NCBI RefSeq assembly: GCF_029855125.1
Contig: NZ_CP123229.1
Location: forward strand, 1,240,001-1,304,000
DNA length: 64,000 bases
From: Methylocapsa sp. D3K7
GTDB taxonomy: Bacteria; Pseudomonadota; Alphaproteobacteria; Rhizobiales; Beijerinckiaceae
Direction of reading: 5' to 3'
The position numbers and the translations under genes are program-made. The notes under the pieces were generated by a model, which saw only the letters and a program-made list of their open reading frames with translations, was not told the DNA's origin and did no database searches. This document shows, in pieces, positions 53,698-61,685 of this stretch. The first letter of the stretch is position 1. Each line of letters begins with the position of its first letter.

Positions 53698-54257
53698 AGG
53701 CTCATCTCGACAAACTGCCAGAGACGACGCCGGTCGAAGTCTGGTTCCAGGACGAAGCCCGGATCGGCCAGAAGAATGGCCTCGTCCGCCAGTGGGCCAG
53801 GCGTGGAACGAGGCCAAGGCAGCCCGCCGACCAGCGCTACGACAACGCCTATCTGTTTGGCGCGATCTGCCCCGCCCGCGGCGTTGGGGCGGCCCTCGCG
53901 TTGCCTTATGCGGACACCGGCATGATGCAGCTCCATCTCGACGAAATCTCGCACAACGTCGCCAAGGGTGCGCATGCCGTCCTGCTGCTCGACAGGGCCG
54001 GATGGCACACCACCAGCCAGCTCAACGTGCCCGAAAACATCACGCCGATCTTCCTGCCTTCGCGCGCGCCGGAACTGAACCCGGTCGAGAACATCTGGCA
54101 GTATCTGCGTCAGAACTGGCTCTCAAACACCGTCTTCGAAAATTACGATGCCATCATCGACGCAGCCTGCGCCGCCTGGCGAAAGCTCATAGCCCAGCCT
54201 GAAACAATCACATCCATCGGGATGCGAGAATGGGCTCACGTCGGTCAGTCGCTATGA
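53674..54257 (+). CDS. IS630 transposase of copy B, catalytic frame
   Basis: DDE domain identical to copy A (WFQDEARIG, LLLDRAGWHTT, ELNPVENIW). Both copies keep all three acidic residues, so at least one may be active. Confidence 0.85.
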
Positions 54258-54353
54258 CCTTTGGTATTTGTCCGGCGTCAGCACCTGTGAGACAGATTTA
54301 GCGGGTTGAATAACGGAGGATTTCTGGCTCATCGTAACCATCGAGGAGTGGAG

Positions 54354-54728
54354 ATGAGCCAGAAATCCGGAACTGCCAAGTCGTCCTCCGAGCGGATCGT
54401 GAAGGACATTCGCCGAGCAACGCGCAAGCAATATTCGGCGGAGGAGAAGATCCGCATCGTGCTGGACGGCCTGCGCGGCGAGCATAGCATCGCGGAACTC
54501 TGCCGGCGCGAGGGCATCGCCGAGAGCCTGTATTACACCTGGTCGAAGGAGTTCCTGGAGGCTGGCAAGCGGCGCTTGGCGGGCGACACGGCGCGTGCGG
54601 CGACCAGCGGCGAGGTCAAGGACCTGCGCCGGGAAGCTCAGGCACTGAAGGAGGTCGTCGCCGAGCAGGCGCTGGAATTGCGCCTGCTCAAAAAAAGCAT
54701 GATCGCGGATGGGGAAAGCGAGGAATGA
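54354..54728 (+). CDS. IS3-family OrfA
   Basis: 124 residues from MSQKSGTAKSSSERIVKDIR (GAGGAGTGGAG upstream). Contains a Tnp-type helix-turn-helix (YSAEEKIRIVLDGLRGEHSI then AELCRREGIAESLYYTWSKE) and a leucine-zipper region (KDLRREAQALKEVVAEQALE). An A7G tract at 54690-54697 lies near its end. The orfB frame is -1 and open through this tract, so an OrfAB fusion by frameshifting is possible, as in IS911. The stop overlaps the orfB ATG as ATGA. Confidence 0.88.
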   Translation: MSQKSGTAKSSSERIVKDIRRATRKQYSAEEKIRIVLDGLRGEHSIAELCRREGIAESLYYTWSKEFLEAGKRRLAGDTARAATSGEVKDLRREAQALKEVVAEQALELRLLKKSMIADGESEE

Positions 54729-55705
54729 GATATCCGGCTTCCGAGAAACTGGAGATCATCCGGCTGGTCGAGCAATCCCATCTGCCGGCGCGCCGGACGC
54801 TGGAGAAACTCGGCGTCTCTCGCGCCACCTTTTATCGATGGTGCGACCTTTGCCAGACTGGCGGGCCAGAGGCCCTGGAAGACCGATCTCCCAGGCCCGA
54901 CCGCGTCTGGAACCGAATTCCTGACAATGTGCGGGGCCAGATCGTGCAACTGGCCCTGGACGAGCCGGAGCTGTCGCCACGGGAACTGGCGACACGCTTC
55001 ACCGACACAAAAAGCTATTTTGTTTCGGAAGCTTCGGTTTATCGCCTGCTGAAGGAGCACGACCTAATCGCCAGTCCCGCCTACATCGTCATGAAGGCCG
55101 CCGATGAGTTCAAGGACAAGACGACGGCGCCCAACCAGCTCTGGCAGACCGACTTCACTTATCTCAAGGTGATTGGTTGGGGTTGGTTCTACCTCAGCAC
55201 GATATTGGACGACTTCTCGCGCTACATCATCGCCTGGAAGCTCTGTACGACGATGAAGGTCGGGGACGTCACGGAAACACTCGACCTGGCGTTGCAAGCC
55301 GCGGGGCTTGATCACGCCAAGGTCGTCCATCGTCCGCGATTGCTCTCGGACAATGGCCCTTCCTACATCTCGGCCAATCTGGCCGAATGGCTGGACAAAC
55401 GCAACATGGATCACGTGCGCGGCGCGCCCTGCCACCCGCAAACACAGGGCAAAATCGAGCGCTGGCATCAGACGCTCAAGAATCGCGTCTTGCTTGAGAA
55501 CTATTATCTGCCCGGCGACCTGGAAGCCAGGATCGACACCTTCGTCGATCACTACAATCATCGCCGCTATCACGAGAGCCTGGACAATCTCACGCCGGCT
55601 GACGTCTACTTCGGCCGAGGACAAACCATTCTGCTGCAACGAGAAAGGATCAAACGAGCCACCATCCAAAATCGTCGCTTGCAACACCAATTGAACGCCG
55701 CATAA
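54725..55705 (+). CDS. IS3-family OrfB transposase (rve integrase domain)
   Basis: 326 residues. An N-terminal helix-turn-helix (RRTLEKLGVSRATFYRWCDL) precedes the DDE integrase core: Asp in LWQTDFTYLKV, Asp in LLSDNGPSY and Glu in QGKIERWHQTLKNRV, with VDHYNHRRYHESLDNLTPAD near the end. All three catalytic residues are present and the frame is intact, so the element may be active. Confidence 0.92.
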   Translation: MRYPASEKLEIIRLVEQSHLPARRTLEKLGVSRATFYRWCDLCQTGGPEALEDRSPRPDRVWNRIPDNVRGQIVQLALDEPELSPRELATRFTDTKSYFVSEASVYRLLKEHDLIASPAYIVMKAADEFKDKTTAPNQLWQTDFTYLKVIGWGWFYLSTILDDFSRYIIAWKLCTTMKVGDVTETLDLALQAAGLDHAKVVHRPRLLSDNGPSYISANLAEWLDKRNMDHVRGAPCHPQTQGKIERWHQTLKNRVLLENYYLPGDLEARIDTFVDHYNHRRYHESLDNLTPADVYFGRGQTILLQRERIKRATIQNRRLQHQLNAA

Positions 55706-55757
55706 AATCAAACATCAGATGAGCCGCGTCCTCCATTAAATCACGCCGCCATCTGTC

Positions 55758-55991
55758 TCAAATTATCTGACGACGGACAGTCTTGGCGGCTTTCCATGTC
55801 TTTGCGGCGGAGAGCAGGACTTGCAGACATTGACCGCCGAGCCTCTCCACATGCGAAGCATCGATATCAATGGGCCTGCCCCGCAAGCTGAGAATCTCGG
55901 CGGCAAGGGGCGCCGCGGCCTTAAGATCGAGCACGCCGTGCAGTTCGACGAGGCCGGCGGCAACGGGCTTTTTGGAAACGACTTCCGGCAT
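55758..55991 (-). pseudogene. cheS: Truncated STAS-domain chemotaxis protein (CheS-like), cut by the IS3 element
   Basis: Starts [20 protein letters not shown] by TAATG overlap with the mcp stop, with GGGAGG upstream. The STAS fold is recognisable through DIDASHVERLGGQCLQVLLS and AAKTWKAA. At 55780 the sequence passes into the IS3 end and the frame stops after a few IS-encoded residues (KTVRRQII), so the last part of the domain is lost. In S. meliloti a STAS protein (CheS) between the receptor and cheY1-cheA binds CheA. Here no cheA follows. Confidence 0.82.
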
Positions 55992-57937
55992 TAAAATTCC
56001 TCCCAGCTTTCTTCCTGGCTGCTTTGGGCCAAGTCGGGTTCGGGTTTGCGAAGCGCGCCGCCGCTGCGACCGGCAGGTGTCTTCAGGGCGGCGCACGCCG
56101 CCGGAACAGGCCGTCTCGCTTGGCGCGCGGCGGCCGGGCTCCCGGCGGCTTGGCCGCCGGTCTGAAACCGGCCAACGAGAGAAGCTAGCTCGTCGCTCTC
56201 TTGATTGAGCATATGCGCGGCGGCCGTGGTCTCCTCGACCATCGCGGCATTTTGCTGGGTAACTTGATCCATCTGGTTCAATGCCGTGTTAACTTGGTGA
56301 AGTGCGCTCGCCTGCTCCTGGGCGCTGACCGCGATTCGGGAAACGACGGTATCGATTTCGGCGACCTGCGCGACGATCCGCCCAAGAGCCTTGCCGGTCG
56401 CACCAACAAGCTCGACCCCTTGCGAGACCTGAGAGGTTGAGGCTGTGATAAGGCCCTTGATTTCCTTTGCAGCCTCGGCCGAGCGCTGAGCCAGCGCCCG
56501 TACCTCGGAGGCGACCACGGCGAAGCCACGTCCTGCATCGCCGGCCCGTGCCGCCTCGACACCCGCGTTCAAAGCAAGAAGATTGGTTTGGAATGCGATC
56601 TCATCGATAACGCCAATAATCTGGCCGATCTGGCGCGACGATGTCTCGATGCCGCCCATCGCGGTAATCGCCTGCCGGACGACCTCACCGCTCTCATCCG
56701 CGTCCGCTTTCGCGCCTGTTACGACTTCACGTGCATGAATGGCACCTTGCGCTGTATTTTTAACCGTCGCGGTGATTTCGTCGAGCGTCGCGGCCGTCTC
56801 TTCAAGGCTCGCCGCCTGTTGTTCCGTGCGGCGGGACAGATCGTCCGCGGCGGCGGAAATTTCCCCGCTACCCACATGAATCGCATCGATATTCGCGCGA
56901 AGGCCCTGCATCGTTTGACGCAGCTTTTCCACCGCGCTGTTGAAATCGCTACGTAGCTTCTCGGTTTTCGGGGCGAATGCTGTGTCGATACGGGTGACGA
57001 GGTCGCCGTCAGCGAGACGGGCGAGACCGGAGGCGAGATTTTCGATCGCGATCTGATCCTGGTGCGCGGCTTCCTTCTCGCGCGCCAAGCGCTCCTCATC
57101 TTCTTTCTGCCAGAGTTTAACGGCTTCCTCTTCCTCGGCTTTCTTTTTCAATTTTTTGATGGCCTGGTCCTTGAAAACTTGAACCGCCTCCGCCATCCGG
57201 CCAATTTCGTCCTTGCGGGCAGTCCCGGGCACGGCGATTGCAACGTCGCCGTCCGCCAATTTCTTCATGACGCCAGTCATTTCCGTCACTGGCTGGGCAA
57301 TGCTCCGTGTCAGCCACCAGCCGACAAGAATTGCCAGCAGAAGGCAGGTCAATCCGCCAATGACCAGCGCCAGATGCGCGTCGTTCATAAGCCTGTCTTG
57401 ATCCCTTTGAGCCGCCGCCGACCAGGCATCCGCCTGAGTGAGAGCCTCCTGAACCTGGTTTTTAACAGCCGTGAAGAGTTCAGTGCTGCGAGCTGACTTG
57501 GAAATTTCGGCCGCTTTTTCGGAGGTTGGGTTATCCCGGGTCAGGCGGATCATTGGATCGCCGACCTCATTCCGCCAATTGGCCCCAGCTATTTCGACTT
57601 TGTCGAAGAGCGAAATGAGTTCGGGGCGGCCCGTAATATCTCCGCGGAACTGCGCTATGTTCGTGGCAAAATCCTTGACCGCGGCATCATAGATGGGCGG
57701 CAGGCGCTCGTCCCTCGCGATAATGTAGCCGCGCGCCGTTCGAGCCTGGTCGGACACCGCGTTGACGGCGCGTTGGAGGTCGTCGACGACGTTATGAGCC
57801 CTCTCATTGTCCAGAGCCGCAGCGTCGAGCGACTTCAAAATAACGAAAAGCGTGGCGCTTGTCAGCGCGACGGCAACGAGAATACAAGCGAAGCCTGCAG
57901 CAAACTTGCGGCCAATACCAACATTTGAAAACGTCAT
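55991..57937 (-). CDS. mcp: Methyl-accepting chemotaxis protein with CheR-docking C-terminus
   Basis: 648 residues from [20 protein letters not shown] (GGGGAG upstream; an earlier ATG at 58003 lacks this). TM1 ~13-33, a helical periplasmic sensor (~34-190), TM2 ~200-220 ([20 protein letters not shown]), HAMP, a long charged coiled coil (~270-310), and a signalling hairpin tip [20 protein letters not shown]. The last residues ESWEEF form the xWxxF pentapeptide that tethers CheR/CheB. It is the first gene of the che operon; cheS' follows by TAATG, but the kinase and adaptation genes are gone. It could only signal through Che proteins encoded elsewhere. Confidence 0.93.
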   Translation of the reverse strand: MTFSNVGIGRKFAAGFACILVAVALTSATLFVILKSLDAAALDNERAHNVVDDLQRAVNAVSDQARTARGYIIARDERLPPIYDAAVKDFATNIAQFRGDITGRPELISLFDKVEIAGANWRNEVGDPMIRLTRDNPTSEKAAEISKSARSTELFTAVKNQVQEALTQADAWSAAAQRDQDRLMNDAHLALVIGGLTCLLLAILVGWWLTRSIAQPVTEMTGVMKKLADGDVAIAVPGTARKDEIGRMAEAVQVFKDQAIKKLKKKAEEEEAVKLWQKEDEERLAREKEAAHQDQIAIENLASGLARLADGDLVTRIDTAFAPKTEKLRSDFNSAVEKLRQTMQGLRANIDAIHVGSGEISAAADDLSRRTEQQAASLEETAATLDEITATVKNTAQGAIHAREVVTGAKADADESGEVVRQAITAMGGIETSSRQIGQIIGVIDEIAFQTNLLALNAGVEAARAGDAGRGFAVVASEVRALAQRSAEAAKEIKGLITASTSQVSQGVELVGATGKALGRIVAQVAEIDTVVSRIAVSAQEQASALHQVNTALNQMDQVTQQNAAMVEETTAAAHMLNQESDELASLVGRFQTGGQAAGSPAAARQARRPVPAACAALKTPAGRSGGALRKPEPDLAQSSQEESWEEF

Positions 57938-58419
57938 GGCTCCCCACAAAGAATTGGCTTGCGTCGCCAGCCAAACCATGGCCAGCCGTCCGCCGCGATT
58001 CACAAGGAAAGAGCGTAAGCCCGCACTGGGGTGACAGAACTCACCTCACCGAGCAATGCGCGACGACTCGCGCTCTCTTTCGGGAGATTGTTGTAGAGAA
58101 GAGGATTAAATAAACCCTGAATGGATGTCTGTATTATGAGTTTAATACGCAGCTTGAACCAAGCTTATTTGTTATTTAATACTTAAATAATTTATATAAA
58201 ATTGACTCAAAGTGATGACGTTACTTGAAGAGCCATCCCAATCGAACGCTATGCGCCAGCGGCCACCCGCCGTCTTATCGAAGACTTTCATTATTGGGTT
58301 GTTGTTTGCTACCATCGAACGTCTGCTGCGGCGTTTCGATCGATGATCCCGTTGTTCGTGCGTGGCGAGATGGCCACCAGAGTGGCGCTGTTGCGCTGAT
58401 CCCTGGTTTGATCGCGTGC
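57938..58419. other. Intergenic region with the mcp promoter, strongly AT-rich
   Basis: About 480 bases. The stretch 58090-58215 is markedly AT-rich (TTATTTAATACTTAAATAAT, TTTATATAAAATTGACTC) compared with its surroundings, and probably holds the mcp promoter. No gene is supported in 58216-58419. Confidence 0.45.
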
Positions 58420-58737
58420 CTAGCAGATGACGCCAGTACCGTCAGGTATCGCCATGGGCGGATGATCACTGGCTCTGGCGACGGCGGGCGGCATAGAACG
58501 CGCGGCATCGTGATCAGGCGGGGCGGACCGGAAGATGAGCCACACGCTCAATAGGATCAAGGCCGCGCAGCCAACGACCACCGCTCTGTTGCGAAGGTTT
58601 TGCACGACGTTTACAAGTTCTAGATCGGAGTCTGGGGCTCGTTTGCGCATAAAATATGTGAGTAGTCCCGCGAACCCAATCACCGCAGGCACCGTCTTTA
58701 TGAAGGCCGATAGATCCATGAAGCTCAAATCCGCCAT
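58420..58737 (-). CDS. Small two-helix membrane protein, unknown function
   Basis: 105 residues: MADLSFMDLSAFIKTVPAVI has a first helix (~11-29), a charged loop (MRKRAPDSDLELVNVVQNLR) and a second helix (~50-68, RAVVVGCAALILLSVWLIF), then a Pro/Ala tail. The hydrophobicity pattern supports a real gene, but no family is recognised. Confidence 0.5.
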   Translation of the reverse strand: MADLSFMDLSAFIKTVPAVIGFAGLLTYFMRKRAPDSDLELVNVVQNLRNRAVVVGCAALILLSVWLIFRSAPPDHDAARSMPPAVARASDHPPMAIPDGTGVIC

Positions 58738-58825
58738 TACACCGCGATGATCGAAGCTTAATCACGGCCGCCAGTGACATAAATCATAGTTTTTTTTCTG
58801 GCATCCGTCCATGCCACGAGGGTGG

Positions 58826-59689
58826 CTATGCCTCCCAGCGATGGTTCCCGACGAATTCGATGAATTCCTTGAGATTGCCGTCTTCCCGCTCGCGTGACCA
58901 AATGAGACCGATCGATCTTGATATGCAGAGATCGGAAACCGGAACTTGCTCAACATCAGCTATTCCATAATGAGCGGGAACAAGCGCAACACCTATTCCA
59001 GAGGCGACAAGAGCGAGCGCCCGATCATCCTGGTCGGTCTGATAGACAACCCGCGTCTTTATTTGGCGGGCAGCCAGCAGATCGGTGACGTCCTGATAAA
59101 AATCGCATCGCGTCCGCACGATCAAGGGTTCGCCTTCGAGATCGGCAAGCCGCACGCTTTGCCGACGCGCGAAGCGATGATCCTTTGGAACCGCCAACAC
59201 ATAGGGCTCCTTAAAGAGAACCCGGCTCGCAAATTTGAGATCCTTGCCTTCAAGGATTGTCAGCACTGTGTCGAGATCGTGTTCGGCAAGAAATTCGATC
59301 AATTGCTCACAGCTGCCATCCACCACTTCGATCGCGACGTGGAGGTTGGCGCGGCGAAAGGAACTTAGCAGATTGGAGACGCAGCTGCTGGAGAGCGACT
59401 GCAGCACGCCAATCCTCAAAAGCTTCGGCGTGGCGATCGTCTTGAGTTCGGCCTTCACAGCATTGCAGTTTTGCAGAATTTCCTTGCCGGCTTCCAGCAG
59501 TCGCGCACCAGCGGCAGTTGGCACTATCGGGGACCGGCGACGATCGAGCAATTTAACGTCGAGTTCCGCTTCAAGCCTTGCAATGCTAGCCGAGATCGCC
59601 GGTTGCGAAACAGCCGCCCGTTGCGCACCCTTCGTAAACCCGCCAGTCTCGGCGACTGCAATGAAGTGCCTGATCTGAGTGAGCTCCAT
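58826..59689 (-). CDS. LysR-family transcriptional regulator
   Basis: 287 residues. DNA-binding part MELTQIRHFIAVAETGGFTK, then AVSQPAISASIARLEAELDV; effector domain ~90-285 with RIGVLQSLSSSCVSNLL and LVASGIGVALVPAHYG. The closest general resemblance is to CynR/CysB-like LysR regulators; no effector can be named. It is transcribed in the same direction as pmoC, starting 375 bases beyond its stop, so a regulatory link is possible but unproven. Confidence 0.88.
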   Translation of the reverse strand: MELTQIRHFIAVAETGGFTKGAQRAAVSQPAISASIARLEAELDVKLLDRRRSPIVPTAAGARLLEAGKEILQNCNAVKAELKTIATPKLLRIGVLQSLSSSCVSNLLSSFRRANLHVAIEVVDGSCEQLIEFLAEHDLDTVLTILEGKDLKFASRVLFKEPYVLAVPKDHRFARRQSVRLADLEGEPLIVRTRCDFYQDVTDLLAARQIKTRVVYQTDQDDRALALVASGIGVALVPAHYGIADVEQVPVSDLCISRSIGLIWSREREDGNLKEFIEFVGNHRWEA

Positions 59690-60064
59690 GCGGGTACTTA
59701 GATATTTGTCCGCCGTATAATCAATATCCGTAGTTTATCCGCGAGCTAGCCTGCAATCAATCATTATCGATGTATCTGTGAAGCCTTGGCAACCGGAGCA
59801 GGAGGCATTCTGGGAAGCGCTCCCCAATTCAATCCCCCGCCGGAGCTTATCCAGCGAGGGAAAGAGGAGAAGACGCGCTTTTACGTCGAACGAGGCATTC
59901 CCGTTCATGCTCCCCGGACATGGTTCCCAAATAAGGGCGCCGGATTAACGGAGCGGATTTCAGTTGGGCTTACTCCAACAGCAAAGTGCCCTTGCAACTT
60001 AAAAACGGTTCCAAGGCCTTAAGCATGGGCGGGGCCGGCAGACCCGGTCCCGCGAGCGCTTAGT
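59690..60064. other. Intergenic region with pmoC terminator
   Basis: About 375 bases. Near the LysR start lies AT-rich promoter-like sequence (59705-59745). Next to pmoC is a GC-rich hairpin (60028-60052). A plus-strand frame at 59786-60022 shows no family features and is not called. Confidence 0.45.
60028..60052 (-). terminator. Hairpin downstream of pmoC
   Basis: GCGGGGCCGG (60028-60037) pairs with CCGGTCCCGC (60043-60052) with one mismatch, 12 bases beyond the pmoC stop. No T-run follows. It may stop or stabilise the pmoC transcript. Confidence 0.5.
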
Positions 60065-60856
60065 TTATTCCGCCGGTTCGACACCGAGCAGGTCTTCGTA
60101 GCCTTTGCAGAGCTCGCCAACGCGGCCGAGGATCTGCAGGGCAACGCCGAACACCGCAAGCGAGAACCAGCCAAAGAACACAAACATCCAGTGCAGCGGA
60201 GCAACAAACAGTTCCTCCATGAACCAGAAGGTGTGGCCCCATTCATTGAGCCCGACGTTCGGGAAGATCATGAACGGGCCGACGAACAGCAGAACGTAAG
60301 CAACCGACCAGCCCTTGAGCGCGAAGGTCGGGAGCCGGGTCCGCGCATACATGAAGCCGCCCACGCCGATGACGATATACATCGGATAGCTCATATAGAA
60401 CTCGATGATATGGCTTGGCGTGAAGTCGGTGTCACGGATGACGGTCATATGCCAGGTGCCGTCCTGCTCGGTGAAGTAGCTGGCGCCCCAGTAAATCGCC
60501 ACGCCATAGACGAGAATCCAGCACAACAGATTGAAGATACGGCGCATTTCTTCGCGCGGCTGGACACTTGCGATGTCCCTGTCGCGGGTCTTCCACATCC
60601 AGCCCACGAGGGCGAGGAAGGAGATCAATTCGACCGGTTCCTCGATGTAGAGGATGGTCATCCAGTAGGTGGTGAACTCGGGCGCGAAAGAATCGAGCCC
60701 GGCGTACCAGCCAAAAACCTGCTCATAGATGCGCACGCCCACATAGAAGGTGCAGATCGCGAGCGTGCCGAGAATTACAGGTCTCCCGTCGAGAAGCGGC
60801 GCCTCGGCGACGGCCGCAGCCTCGCCGGTCCGCGCAGTTCCAGTTACTAAGCTCAT
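60065..60856 (-). CDS. pmoC: Particulate methane monooxygenase subunit C (orphan copy)
   Basis: 263 residues, normal PmoC length. Six or so transmembrane helices. The copper-site pattern D-x3-H-x12-H is intact: Asp132 and His136 in QDGTWHMTV and His149 in DFTPSHIIEFY. The conserved YIEEPVELISFLALVGWMWK and NVGLNEWGHTFWFMEELFVA are present. PmoC is part of the membrane PmoABC complex that oxidises methane to methanol. No pmoA or pmoB lies in the adjacent sequence on either side, so this is a single extra pmoC, as described in several methanotrophs. GAGAGAGGC lies upstream of the ATG. Confidence 0.96.
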   Translation of the reverse strand: MSLVTGTARTGEAAAVAEAPLLDGRPVILGTLAICTFYVGVRIYEQVFGWYAGLDSFAPEFTTYWMTILYIEEPVELISFLALVGWMWKTRDRDIASVQPREEMRRIFNLLCWILVYGVAIYWGASYFTEQDGTWHMTVIRDTDFTPSHIIEFYMSYPMYIVIGVGGFMYARTRLPTFALKGWSVAYVLLFVGPFMIFPNVGLNEWGHTFWFMEELFVAPLHWMFVFFGWFSLAVFGVALQILGRVGELCKGYEDLLGVEPAE

Positions 60857-61281
60857 GTCACTAGCCTCTCTCTATCCATAACCGCCCACCGGAGCATGGC
60901 AGCTTGGCTCATGCTTTCCCGGTTTGCGGAGGTTCAGTTAGGCTACGCTCGGTGGGAATAGAGGTGAAATCGTTTGTTGTTATCCCTCGTATCCAAAATA
61001 GTTATTGTCTCTCCGCCACGATAAACGGTTTCGCTTTTCGAGAGGGAGATTAGCGAAAGTAACCAGCCAAGGAGCGCAAGGACGATGTGGGAGTTCACGG
61101 AACTGTGAGTCCGAAGCTACCGTTGCCCCACGAGCGTTGACAGACAAAAGCGTCCGATCGATCAGCGCGAGCGATGCCGCTTGGGCTTTTCGCCGGTCCT
61201 TGGACGCTTCACTGCAAGCGCTTAAACTATAAAATACGAGTTCCCGCATGCACCCGCGTGCGTTAATGGAGGAAATGCGAC
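60857..61281. other. Intergenic region between divergent pmoC and the ABM gene
   Basis: About 425 bases with no supported gene. It must hold the pmoC promoter (minus strand) and the promoter of the plus-strand monooxygenase gene. I did not find a convincing sigma-54 site. Confidence 0.4.
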
Positions 61282-61617
61282 ATGGTCAAAGTTGCACTGT
61301 TCGTAAGGCTTGAAGCGAAACCCGGAAAGGAAGCCGAAGTCGAAGCTTTTCTCAAGAGCGGTCTCGCCATCGTCGAGGAAGAGCCGGCAACGATCGCATG
61401 GTTTGCCATTCGTCTCGGTCCATCGACGTTTGGTATATTTGATGCTTTCCCTGACGAGGCAGGCCGCCAAGCGCATCTTTCCGGGCAAGTCGCCGCGGCG
61501 CTGATGGCGAAGGCGCCCGAACTACTGGCGACATCTCCCGTCATCGAAAAAGCCGATGTTCTGGCGAGCAAGCTTCCCCAAAAGGCGCCGGGATTTTTAA
61601 GCAAGCTTTTTGGCTAG
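61282..61617 (+). CDS. ABM-domain protein (YgiN-like putative quinol monooxygenase)
   Basis: 111 residues from MVKVALFVRLEAKPGKEAEV, with GGAGGAAATG upstream. The dimeric alpha/beta ferredoxin-like ABM fold is indicated by LFVRLEAKPGKEAEVEAFLK, ATIAWFAIRLGPSTFGIFDA and FPDEAGRQAHLSGQVAAALM. The family includes quinone-modifying enzymes and proteins of unknown role. The C-terminal tail (QKAPGFLSKLFG) is an extra amphipathic segment. Monocistronic; a bidirectional terminator separates it from glyS. Confidence 0.85.
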   Translation: MVKVALFVRLEAKPGKEAEVEAFLKSGLAIVEEEPATIAWFAIRLGPSTFGIFDAFPDEAGRQAHLSGQVAAALMAKAPELLATSPVIEKADVLASKLPQKAPGFLSKLFG

Positions 61618-61652
61618 GATCGCATTCGCATCATCAGTTTCGAGGGGCGCTG

Positions 61653-61678
61653 AAGGACTCGCTTCATTGCGAGCCCTT
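61653..61678. terminator. Bidirectional hairpin terminator between the ABM gene and glyS
   Basis: AAGGACTCGC (61653-61662), loop TTCATT, GCGAGCCCTT (61669-61678), one mismatch, followed by CTTTCGCTT on the plus strand. It lies between two convergent genes and can serve both. Confidence 0.7.
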
Positions 61679-61685
61679 CTTTCGC

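Larger units (their letters stand above)
53104..54266 (+). mobile_element. IS630-family element, copy B
   Basis: 1163 bases, ends ATACTAATGG and (reverse complement) ATACCAAAGG, flanked by TA. Its reading frames on both strands match copy A (46893-48055) exactly, but it is inverted relative to it. The two copies bracket the SRAP-membrane protein-Shedu-lipoprotein-terminase segment (48056-53103). Two bases separate its right end from the IS3 element. Confidence 0.92.
54269..55779 (+). mobile_element. IS3-family insertion element
   Basis: 1511 bases with 29-base imperfect terminal inverted repeats beginning TG and ending CA. Outer 13 bases are TGTCCGGCGTCAG at the left and TGTCCGTCGTCAG at the right (reverse complement); a diverged 6-base stretch follows, then a perfect TGAGACAGAT. 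It carries orfA and orfB. The flanking bases do not show a 3-4 base target duplication: the left side abuts IS630 copy B, the right side abuts cheS. This suggests that an adjacent deletion or rearrangement took place after insertion. Confidence 0.9.

Noticed and set aside
37882..55780. A complete, inducible prophage
   Set aside because: Only two virion-type genes, a terminase-small-like gene and small proteins are present; integrase, repressor, large terminase, portal, capsid and lysis genes were not found.
59786..60022. A 78-codon ORF between the LysR gene and pmoC
   Set aside because: No ribosome-binding site or domain evidence.
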